Assembly: GCA_964573295.1 (NCBI GenBank)
Contig: CAZNJE010000007.1
Span: 1-64,000 of the forward strand
Origin: CAYQJL01 sp964573295
GTDB taxonomy: Bacteria; Eisenbacteria; RBG-16-71-46; CAIMUX01; WJJG01
Direction of reading: 5' to 3'
DNA length: 64,000 nucleotides
In this document: piece after piece, positions 35,323 to 43,066 of the stretch
Layout of the letters: each line of letters opens with the position of its first letter
How positions within the stretch are numbered: position 1 is the stretch's first letter
Position numbers and translations under genes: made by a program
The notes under the pieces: generated by a model
Told to the model about the DNA's origin: nothing
The model's input: the letters and a program-made list of their open reading frames with translations, nothing else
Database searches by the model: none

Positions 35323-36158
35323 CGGACTGTCTCCTCCATCCGCCCTCGCCCTTCCCCGTCCGCCGTCAGGAGCGGATCGGGATGGTCCGCCTCGGCGAAC
35401 CCACGCGCCCGCAGCCGGCAGCTGTCGCAGGCGCCGCATGGCCGGGGCCCCGGCTGAGGATCATAACAGCTCCAGGTGAACCCGTAGTCCAGGCCCAGGG
35501 CCAGGCCCCAGCGAATCGTCTCGGCCTTGCTCTTGTGGATGAGCGGCGCGCGGATGATCGGCCCGTGGCCCTCGACCCCGGCCTTCGTGGCCACGTTTGC
35601 CAGTGCCTGAAAAGCACCCACGAACTCCGGCCGGCAGTCCGGATACCCAGAGTAGTCGACCGCGCTCATTCCGGCGAAGATGGCCTCTGCGCCCAGAACC
35701 TCCGCCCAGGCCAGGGCGAAAGAGAGCAAGATGGTGTTTCGGGCGGGCACATAGGTTGAGGGGATCTCCTCGGAGCGGGTCTCCTGGGAAGGAGTGCCCC
35801 CGGTCGAAGGGTCCTCCCTCTTCCCAGGCTCGTTCACCCCGGCTGTGCATGCGCCGCCGATGTTCTCATGATGAGGAATCGGGCCGGCACCGGTCAGCGA
35901 GGATCCGCCCCAGCCGGCCAGGTCGACTGCGAGAACGCGGTGCTCGGCCAGGCGATAGGTTTCGGCCAGCTGCCTTGCCCGCTCGACCTCGATCGCGTGC
36001 CGCTGGCCGTACCGCAGCGTGAGACCATAGCACCGGTATCCCTCGGCATGCGCCAGGGCCAGACAGGTGGCCGAATCGAGCCCGCCGCTCAGCAATACGA
36101 CCGCCGGGCCTCGTTCTCTCGCGCCGGCGGGCCGGAACGGTGTGGTATCATCCACCAC
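35319..36158 (-). CDS. queC: 7-cyano-7-deazaguanine (preQ0) synthase QueC
   Basis: 279 residues from a GTG at 36158, with a GGGGAGAG-type site upstream; the longer frame to 36494 runs through repeat DNA and queE. The ATP-binding SGGLDS lies at 24-29, followed by YGLTLRYGQRHAIEV. The zinc-binding cysteines are in the C-terminal CYDPQPGPRPCGACDSC. YVPARNTILLSFALAWAEVL and SAVDYSGYPDCRPEFV are typical. An insertion of about 30 low-complexity residues (GACTAGVNEPGKREDPS onward) sits between conserved blocks. The enzyme makes preQ0 from 7-carboxy-7-deazaguanine, ammonia and ATP. Confidence 0.94.
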   Translation of the reverse strand: MVDDTTPFRPAGARERGPAVVLLSGGLDSATCLALAHAEGYRCYGLTLRYGQRHAIEVERARQLAETYRLAEHRVLAVDLAGWGGSSLTGAGPIPHHENIGGACTAGVNEPGKREDPSTGGTPSQETRSEEIPSTYVPARNTILLSFALAWAEVLGAEAIFAGMSAVDYSGYPDCRPEFVGAFQALANVATKAGVEGHGPIIRAPLIHKSKAETIRWGLALGLDYGFTWSCYDPQPGPRPCGACDSCRLRARGFAEADHPDPLLTADGEGRGRMEETVR

Positions 36159-36286
36159 TTCTCTCTCCCCTCGTTGCTCTCCCCTCGTTTCTCGCCCCTC
36201 GTTGCTCTCCCCTCGTTGCTCGTCCTTCGTCGCTCGCTCCTTATCGCTCGCCCATCTTCGCTCGCCCGGAACCGAATGACCCGGTC
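36159..36286. repeat. pyrimidine-rich tandem repeat between queE and queC
   Basis: CTCGTTGCTCTCCC-type units recur about seven times on the plus strand, separating two genes that elsewhere in the operon overlap. Confidence 0.85.
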
Positions 36287-37012
36287 CTAGACGCCGCGAA
36301 CGCCCGGACCCCATATCCAGGTGTGCAGCTGTAGATTCAACCGTACCCGCAGCCGGTCGTCCAAGATCCATTTCGCCAGATCCTGCGGCTCGATGCCCAG
36401 CCCGGCGGGAGCGGACGGACCGGTCGCCACGGGCGAGAGGTGCACCCGGAAGCGCCGGGCCAAGTCGCGCGCGGCGATGAGGTCGCCCGCCCACTCATAG
36501 TCGGCGCGAGAGCAGATGACGAACTTGATCTCGTCGTGCGGGAGAAGCAGCTCGAGATTCTCGAGTCGCTGGTGCTCAGCCATCCCTGATCCCGGGGTCT
36601 TGACATCCAGAATGATGCGCGCGCGCCGGTCGCGCCCTTCGATCGAGACGCCGCCACCGGTCTCGACCATGACATCATAGCCGTCGTCGGCCAACTCGGT
36701 CGTCAGCGCAAAGGCCCCTGGCTGGGCCAGCGGCTCACCACCGGTCAGCTCCACCAGCGGAAGACCGTGGCCACGAACCGCGTCCCGAATCGCCGCCCGC
36801 TTCATCAGCGCGCCGGGTGCTTTGGCGTAGGCGCTGTCGCAGTACCAACAATCCAGCGGGCAACCCGCCAGGCGAATGAAGCTGCAGGGCCAGCCACTCG
36901 ACCCAGCCTCGCCCTGGATGCTGGCGAAGATCTCACAAACCTCTAGGGTCTCGTTGTTCGGATCGGCTGGATCCAAGCGGTCCGGATCATCGGTTCCCTG
37001 CGGCGCCGCCAT
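36287..37012 (-). CDS. queE: 7-carboxy-7-deazaguanine synthase QueE
   Basis: 241 residues from MAAPQGTDDP at 37012, with AAGGGGAA upstream. It is a radical-SAM enzyme with its cluster cysteines C51, C55 and C58 in CPLDCWYCDS, preceded by EIFASIQGEAGSSGWPCSFI. The SAM-binding LVELTGGEPLAQ and DVKTPGSGMAEH follow. It converts 6-carboxytetrahydropterin to 7-carboxy-7-deazaguanine. First of the queE-queC-queD set; a GAF-domain gene ends 53 bases upstream. Confidence 0.94.
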   Translation of the reverse strand: MAAPQGTDDPDRLDPADPNNETLEVCEIFASIQGEAGSSGWPCSFIRLAGCPLDCWYCDSAYAKAPGALMKRAAIRDAVRGHGLPLVELTGGEPLAQPGAFALTTELADDGYDVMVETGGGVSIEGRDRRARIILDVKTPGSGMAEHQRLENLELLLPHDEIKFVICSRADYEWAGDLIAARDLARRFRVHLSPVATGPSAPAGLGIEPQDLAKWILDDRLRVRLNLQLHTWIWGPGVRGV

Positions 37013-37065
37013 GGGCTTCCCCTTCTCGCGATCCTCTCGGTACCTTCGGCGCACCGCCCATCCCG

Positions 37066-38526
37066 TCACTCGATCCAGCTGCCCGCCTCGATCGTGGCGT
37101 GCCGTCCTTCCCGACGGGCAGCCAGCGTTCGTAGCACATCGACGTCGATGATGCGGGGCGAGCGCGAGGTGTACTCGCGCAGGATGTGCACGGTGAGACG
37201 GCATTCCTCGGCCGCCTTCTGGAACACGAATCCGGTCGCTACCAACGCGCGGCAGATCGAGTTGATCCGAACGAACTGGTCCTCGGGGATGTCGGACAGT
37301 CGGTCTTTCTTGTACTTCCTGAGCAAGGCCGGGACACGAACCGCCTCGGGGAATTCGAGGCGCGTCTCCTCGATGCCGGCGGCGACGATCGTGGCCATCG
37401 AGCAGGTGGTCTTGAAGAAGCTCTGGTCTTGCGTGGAGAAGGCGTAGGACGTCTCACCGCTTTCGAGACCCAGGAACCCCATCACCGGTCCGCCTTCGGT
37501 GGTCACCAGCGGAATCGCGATCGCGCTGTGCGTGTTGGGCCACAGGTGCATGTGTCGCGCGGGGGCGGTGCGCGGCAGGTCGGGCAGGTACTGCGCGCGG
37601 CCGGTGCGGATGCACTCACCCCAGATACCATCACTCAGGGTGATCGCCAGCGAGCCGGCTCGGTAGGCCTGCAGATGCTCATCGGGAAGCCCTTCGGTGG
37701 TCATGCGCTCGACGACGTAGCGCGCATCATCGCGCGGGTCGCGCAGCGCCACCAGGCCGTGCCGCTGGCCGCGCGGCAGGTAGGTCAGGTTCGTCTCGAG
37801 CAGTGTCCGGGCCAGTGCGGCGCGCGACATCGGTCCGGCCAGACGCTGGGTCAGCAGCCGCAGATCGCGCTGCCGAACGGCAACCCGCAAGGGATGCCCG
37901 ATCGATATGCTGTAGCCGATCAGGAAGCTGCAGAACTCGGTCGAGAGCATCTCGTCGCTCTCGATATTGAGGATCCCGATGGCCTCGCGTGGGCGGGCCT
38001 GGCCCCGGATTTCGGGTTCGAGGATCGGCACCGCCAGCTGTGATTGGAGGCTGGGAAAGGCCTTGATGTCGGCCTGCTGCATCTGGCCCACCTCGTGTTC
38101 GGTGGCCGGGCGCATGGGCTCCCAACGGTCGCGTCGATCATCCCTCTCGGCGACAAACCAGTGGTCACCCTGGCGCAATGCGGCGCAGCGGCGAGCAACG
38201 GCCCACCCCATCATGCCCGACGGACGCTCGCTATCGCCGGGGCCGACATGCTCGACGAAACTGCGCAACTCGGCGGGGTCAGGGCGGCCTCGCAGCGACA
38301 GCGGCCTGAAGACCCCAGCGTACCGTCGTGAGATCAATCCTGCTGCGCCGAGGACGTGCTCGACCTTGGCATGCTTGGGGTCGAACTCATCGAGCAGGTC
38401 CACGAGGTTCTGCGCGAGTTGGTCGGTCAGTCCCGGCAGATCATCGATGCGCGCGAAGAGGCGGTGGGAATTGGCGAAAAGTTTCTGCAACACATGGCCA
38501 TTGGCCGAAGCGAGCTCAGCATTCAT
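37066..38526 (-). CDS. protein with two GAF-like domains, likely signalling
   Basis: 486 residues from the first ATG (38526); a TTG at 38559 would add 11 residues and the ribosome site is unclear. Two GAF-like halves are visible. The first, about 60-230, has AVPILEPEIRGQARPREAIG. The second, about 235-400, has GECIRTGRAQYLPDLPRTAP, SAIAIPLVTTEGGPVMGFLG and DQSFFKTTCSMATIVAAGIE. A C-terminal helical region (about 400-475) with VRINSICRALVATGFVFQKA and LREYTSRSPRIIDVDVLRTL may be a DNA- or protein-binding part. I see no kinase, cyclase or HTH motif that settles its output. It may be co-transcribed with the que genes. Confidence 0.65.
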   Translation of the reverse strand: MNAELASANGHVLQKLFANSHRLFARIDDLPGLTDQLAQNLVDLLDEFDPKHAKVEHVLGAAGLISRRYAGVFRPLSLRGRPDPAELRSFVEHVGPGDSERPSGMMGWAVARRCAALRQGDHWFVAERDDRRDRWEPMRPATEHEVGQMQQADIKAFPSLQSQLAVPILEPEIRGQARPREAIGILNIESDEMLSTEFCSFLIGYSISIGHPLRVAVRQRDLRLLTQRLAGPMSRAALARTLLETNLTYLPRGQRHGLVALRDPRDDARYVVERMTTEGLPDEHLQAYRAGSLAITLSDGIWGECIRTGRAQYLPDLPRTAPARHMHLWPNTHSAIAIPLVTTEGGPVMGFLGLESGETSYAFSTQDQSFFKTTCSMATIVAAGIEETRLEFPEAVRVPALLRKYKKDRLSDIPEDQFVRINSICRALVATGFVFQKAAEECRLTVHILREYTSRSPRIIDVDVLRTLAARREGRHATIEAGSWIE

Positions 38527-38909
38527 GCTTCTGAAAAGGTCCTTTCCAAAACCAGGCAAACCGCATGGGTAGGATGCGGGAGGACGTCAGATTCTTCTGG
38601 CTTGTTGGAAGTTTCGTCCATCTGTTGAACGTACTCAAGCGCAATGTCGAAATTGTGAGAATCGTGCGGGGTGGTGGGTGCAATGGTGGTCTTTGGCGAG
38701 CCTGAACGCGCCGGTGTGTGGTACATTGTGGGATGCGGAATCCTGGCGCCGCGGCTCTAACATCATATGCAAAGGCGAAATGGGTGCCCAGCGACGTCGA
38801 TTTTGTCACTTGCGCCCCAATCGACTATCAAGCAAGGGCTTGAATGCCCAGAACGGGTTTTTGGGCACCACAGCCAGCAGGCTCCCCGGCGCCATAACCG
38901 AGACATTTC
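38527..38909. other. divergent intergenic region, no gene seen
   Basis: It separates the GAF gene from the UvrA-like gene. A small TGCCCA...TGGGCA inverted repeat lies near 38843-38865. No strong promoter pair or ribosome site before the UvrA-like ATG was found. Confidence 0.4.
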
Positions 38910-41900
38910 ATGACCACCCAGCCACCCCCGACAACCACCCCCCGCGCCACCCACATCCGGGGCGCCCGCATGCACAACCTCAAGGGCATCGACTGCCGCA
39001 TTCCCCTCGGCAAGCTATCGGTCGTGACCGGTGTGTCCGGATCCGGCAAGTCGACACTGGCCTTCGACGTGCTCTACGCCGAAGGCCAGCGTCGCTTCGC
39101 CGAGTGCTTGAGTGCCTACGCGCGTCAATTCCTGGAGCGGCTCGAACGTCCCGACGCCGACGAGATCGGCTACGTGCAACCCCCCATCGCGCTGAAGCAG
39201 CAAGGTGCGGTGCGCAACGCGCGCTCAACGGTCGGTAGCATCACTGAGCTCAGCGATCTCATCCGGCTCCTCTACGTCCACGCTGGCGAGGTTCACTGTC
39301 CCGAGTGCGGTGGCCGGGCCGAGCGGACCGAGATAGCGGAAGCCCTGCGCGCGGTGAACGACTACCCGGAAGGCACGCGCCTGGCCGTCGTGGCCCCGTT
39401 TTCCCACCGCGTTGTCCGCCAGGACCTCGTGTTGCTGCAACGGCAGGGGTACGTTCGCGTGCTGACCAAGCAAGGGGTCCGCGACATCGAAGGCCTGCGC
39501 TCGGTCCGGTCGGTGCGCGGACTGGTCGTCGACCGTGTGATCGCCGGCCGCACCCGCCGCCAGCGAATGCGCGAGGCCCTTACCTCCGCCTGGCGGATCG
39601 GCGCGGGCACCGCGATCCTTCACCCACTACCTGGATCGGCGACGACGACGGCGGGGTCGGAGGAGGGCTCTGCAGAAGGGGGCCGGGCAACCCGGTCGCC
39701 GTTGCCCGAAGGGGTGCTGCGGAAGGGACTGGCTTGCCTCGCGTGCGGCAGGCGGCTCGCCCGCCCCTCGGTGGGTCTGTTCTCGTGGAACAGTCCGCTG
39801 GGCGCCTGTCCGGCCTGCCAGGGGTTCGGCCGCATCATCACCCTCGACCGCCACAAGGTCGTCCCCAATCCGCGCAGGAATCTGCGCAACGATGCCGTCG
39901 CCCCCTTCAGCGTCCCCACCGCGCGAGCGTGGTATCGCCGGCTGCTGAAGGCGGCCGCCGAGCGGGACGTCCCCACCGACCTGCCGTTCGAGGATCTGAC
40001 GCCTGCTCAGCAAGACTGGGTCTTGCGCGGTGACGAGAGCTTTCCGGGCGTGGAGGGATTCTTCGAGCGTCTCGAGCAGAAGCGCTACAAGATGCACGTA
40101 CGAATCTTCATTGCCCGATTTCGCGGCTACGTGAGTTGCCCCCAGTGCGGCGGCCGGCGCCTGAAACCCGAAGCCCTCGCGGTCAAGGTCGAGGGGCTCG
40201 ATATCGGTCAGCTCCACGACCTGCCCGTCTCTGAAGTGCAAGCCTTCTTCGCGTCGCTGCCGGCCACGCTCACCCGAGCCAAGGCGACCCGCCGCTTGCT
40301 CGAAAGCGTCCGCCGTCGGTTGGCCTACCTCAGTGACGTGGGCGTCGAGTATCTGACACTTGGGCGCGCCGCCCGCACCTTGAGTGGCGGCGAAACACAG
40401 CGCATTCGCCTGGCGGCGGCACTGGGCAACTCGCTCACCGAGACGCTCTACATTCTCGACGAACCCACGGTGGGACTTCATGCGAGCGACTCGGCCCGGA
40501 TGCTCTCGGTCGTCAAGCAGTTGACCGCCATGGGCAACACGGTCGTGGTGGTCGAGCACGACCCGGGCATCATCGCCGGTGCCGATCACCTGATCGTCCT
40601 CGGCCCCGGTGGCGGATCCGAGGGAGGCGAGAAGGTCTACGAGGGCAAGCCGGGCCCCTTCCTCGAGGAGAACCCGGGGTTCTTCATCGCCGAGGTGGCG
40701 TCTCCGGCCAGCACGGCGGTAACCTACGAGAAGCTGCGCGAGCAACGGCGCCGCCGGCGTCGCATGCCCGGCCTGCCCAAGACGGCCCGCGCCGGCAAGC
40801 TCGACAACCCTTGGAATGCGGCCGCCGTATCGGCCTGGCTCGCGCAACACGCTGCCCGCAAACCCAGCGGTCCCGCCCGCGCGGGCGCGTCCCGGACCGC
40901 CTCCGGCGCGGGCAAGGGTGGCGCGACCACGAGCGCATCCACGCCCCCGGGCACGACCGTTCCGCGGCCGAGCTTCCCGCCCGGACCACGGCTGACACTT
41001 CGCGGCGTGCGCGCGCAGAACCTTCGCATTCCGCTCCTGGCCATTCCTTTGGGGCGGATGGTGACGATCTCGGGCATCTCGGGATCGGGCAAGTCCACCC
41101 TGCTCGAGACGGTGCTCTACCGCAACTGGCTGCGCCATCGCGGGGAGCCGGTGGAGGGGGTCGGCGAGGTCAGTTCGATTGCGGGGCTGGATGAGTTCAC
41201 CGACGTGCACATGGTGGGACAGGGCTTTCTGGGCCGTTCCAGCCGGTCGAACCCGCTCTCTTTCGTGCAAGCGTATCCGGAGATTCGCAAGCTCTTTGCC
41301 GGAACGCTTCGCGCGCGCCAGCTCGGCCTCACCCCCGGCGCGTTCTCGTTCAACACGCCCGGCGGCCGCTGCGAGAGCTGCCGGGGCACGGGAAGCCAAA
41401 CGCTCGAGATGTACTTCATGCCCGATGTCGAGGTCACATGCGAAGCCTGCGAAGGGCGACGCTTTCGTCCCCAAGTGCTCGAGGTGACCTGGCAGGGCAA
41501 GTCGGTCTACGATGTCCTGTCGATGACGGTCGATGTGGCCACGCGCTTCTTCCGCAAGGAGCGCGCGATCGTCGACCGATTGGCGCCGCTGCGCGAGGTG
41601 GGCCTGGGCTACATCACCCTCGGGCAATCGACCAATACGCTCAGCGGCGGCGAAGCGCAGCGGCTGCGAATGGCCGCCTTCCTGTCGAAGCATCACCGCG
41701 ACGAGCGGCACCTCTTTCTTTTCGACGAGCCCACGACCGGCCTCCATGCCCGCGACGTCGAACGGCTCTTGCGCGCGCTGCGGTCGCTGATCGCGGCGGG
41801 GCATTCCGTGCTGGTGGTGGAGCATCACCTTGACCTGCTGCGCGCGTCTGACTGGGTAATCGACCTGGGTCCGGGGGCGGGCGATGCCGGCGGTCGGGTC

Positions 41901-42002
41901 GTCTACCAAGGCCCCGTGGAGGGCATGCTCCGCGAGCCGGCGAGCATGACCGCGGCGTGCCTGGCGGATCACATGGAACGGGTCCTGTCGGCCAAGGCGT
42001 GA
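38910..42002 (+). CDS. UvrA-family ABC ATPase, divergent paralogue
   Basis: 1030 residues, against about 940 for canonical UvrA. Both ATPase halves are present: Walker A GVSGSGKSTL at 41-50 and a second ISGSGKSTLL in the C-terminal half, with ABC signatures LSGGETQRIRLAAAL and LSGGEAQRLRMAAFL. Zinc-finger cysteines occur in CLACGRRLARPS...CPACQGFG and in CESCRGTGSQT...CEACEGRR. It departs from UvrA where the family reads AIEQKTTSHNPRSTVGT (here ALKQQGAVRNARSTVGS) and has an extra Ala/Gly/Ser/Thr linker of about 70 residues between halves. UvrA detects DNA damage with UvrB; this paralogue may have a related or resistance role. Start is uncertain. Confidence 0.85.
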   Translation: MTTQPPPTTTPRATHIRGARMHNLKGIDCRIPLGKLSVVTGVSGSGKSTLAFDVLYAEGQRRFAECLSAYARQFLERLERPDADEIGYVQPPIALKQQGAVRNARSTVGSITELSDLIRLLYVHAGEVHCPECGGRAERTEIAEALRAVNDYPEGTRLAVVAPFSHRVVRQDLVLLQRQGYVRVLTKQGVRDIEGLRSVRSVRGLVVDRVIAGRTRRQRMREALTSAWRIGAGTAILHPLPGSATTTAGSEEGSAEGGRATRSPLPEGVLRKGLACLACGRRLARPSVGLFSWNSPLGACPACQGFGRIITLDRHKVVPNPRRNLRNDAVAPFSVPTARAWYRRLLKAAAERDVPTDLPFEDLTPAQQDWVLRGDESFPGVEGFFERLEQKRYKMHVRIFIARFRGYVSCPQCGGRRLKPEALAVKVEGLDIGQLHDLPVSEVQAFFASLPATLTRAKATRRLLESVRRRLAYLSDVGVEYLTLGRAARTLSGGETQRIRLAAALGNSLTETLYILDEPTVGLHASDSARMLSVVKQLTAMGNTVVVVEHDPGIIAGADHLIVLGPGGGSEGGEKVYEGKPGPFLEENPGFFIAEVASPASTAVTYEKLREQRRRRRRMPGLPKTARAGKLDNPWNAAAVSAWLAQHAARKPSGPARAGASRTASGAGKGGATTSASTPPGTTVPRPSFPPGPRLTLRGVRAQNLRIPLLAIPLGRMVTISGISGSGKSTLLETVLYRNWLRHRGEPVEGVGEVSSIAGLDEFTDVHMVGQGFLGRSSRSNPLSFVQAYPEIRKLFAGTLRARQLGLTPGAFSFNTPGGRCESCRGTGSQTLEMYFMPDVEVTCEACEGRRFRPQVLEVTWQGKSVYDVLSMTVDVATRFFRKERAIVDRLAPLREVGLGYITLGQSTNTLSGGEAQRLRMAAFLSKHHRDERHLFLFDEPTTGLHARDVERLLRALRSLIAAGHSVLVVEHHLDLLRASDWVIDLGPGAGDAGGRVVYQGPVEGMLREPASMTAACLADHMERVLSAKA

Positions 42003-42037
42003 TGGCGGCCTCACTCGCCCCGGAGCGAAACGCGCGA

Positions 42038-42634
42038 CTACGCCTCGAGTTCGGCATTCCAGTAGCGATCGGAGACGAACTGCTCCCAAGAGGCCTTGCG
42101 CTGCGCCAGCGGGATCGTGAGAATCGGTGTCCAGTGGGGCTCCCGGGGCGCCTTGACCAGGTGCATCTGAGCCTCGCGCAGCGTTCGGTTCGACTTGCGG
42201 CTATTGCACCGCAGGCAGGCAAGAACGCAGTTCTCCCAGGTAGAGGTCCCCCCCTTCGAACGTGGAACCACGTGATCGATCGTCAGATCGCACATGGGGG
42301 GTCGCGCGCCGCAGTACTGGCAACGGTTGCGGTCCCGGCGGTAGATGTTCCGGCGCGAGAAGGACACTCGGCGAGTGGGCACCGCCTCATAGTTGTTGAG
42401 GATGATGATCTCGGGCACCTTGATTCGGAGGCGAACCGTGCGGATACAGGGCTCCCCCTCGGATACGCGGAGCGAACTCCACGAATCGAAATCGTGCGTC
42501 TGGGAATCGGCTGGATCGAACGCCCGGGCGGCCGACCTGTAGATCATACAGATAGCGGCACGTACCGTGGTCGTCCCGATCGGGTACCAGCTACGATTCA
42601 AGACCAGGGCAGCTTCGTCTAGCAAGAGAATCAC
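42038..42634 (-). CDS. HNH endonuclease
   Basis: 198 residues from a GTG preceded by AAGGGG; the exact start is uncertain. The N-terminal half has LVLNRSWYPIGTTTVRAAIC, typical of this small HNH family. The nuclease motif is CQYCGARPP, then LTIDHVVPRSKGGTSTWENC and CLRCNSRKSNRT, giving the catalytic His, the Asn, and two CxxC zinc pairs. It probably cleaves DNA with a divalent metal. It is convergent with the UvrA-like gene, 36 bases apart. No methylase partner, phage or IS genes are near. Confidence 0.9.
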   Translation of the reverse strand: MILLLDEAALVLNRSWYPIGTTTVRAAICMIYRSAARAFDPADSQTHDFDSWSSLRVSEGEPCIRTVRLRIKVPEIIILNNYEAVPTRRVSFSRRNIYRRDRNRCQYCGARPPMCDLTIDHVVPRSKGGTSTWENCVLACLRCNSRKSNRTLREAQMHLVKAPREPHWTPILTIPLAQRKASWEQFVSDRYWNAELEA

Positions 42635-43066
42635 CCCCTTCAGGCTGATTCAGTCCATGTCAGTATAACACAGCCCGCGGGCGATGCCAGGGCCGTCGCG
42701 AGCCGTACGGATTCCTAACCGTCGTGACCGCGCGCCGGCGCCGCGCTCCTTTCAGGCGGGCCGACGGCACGGGCCGACGGCTTTGGTTGCTCCATCCTAG
42801 GAAGAGGAGTACCTTTTCGCTCTTGCGGCAGGCCGTGGTCGGCAACCGGCGCTGTCCGGCCGGAGACGCCGCCGGGCAGCAGATCCCGGCCGACTGCGGA
42901 GCTCGGCCGACTGCGGAGCTCGGCAGCGGCGCTCCACGCGGCTGTTGGGAACTCTATCGCGGCCCGGCTGTATGGCATAGGATGTAAATATCTTGCTTTA
43001 GTGGCCCCGGCACGGTCCCTGTATGGTCAGGCCAGCCGGCGCGGCGCGGTCGCAAAGGATCGGCAC
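42635..43066. other. divergent intergenic region with a short tandem duplication
   Basis: GGCCGACTGCGGAGCTC occurs twice head-to-tail at about 42888-42921. A TATACT box on the minus strand near 42664 could be the -10 of the HNH gene. No gene is supported. Confidence 0.5.

Noticed and set aside
39627..42089. 820-residue minus-strand frame opposite the UvrA-like gene
   Set aside because: It is a long antisense shadow caused by high GC; the plus strand has all UvrA motifs.
42038..42634. HNH gene as part of a defence island or mobile element
   Set aside because: No methylase, helicase, phage or transposase genes flank it, and composition matches the neighbours.
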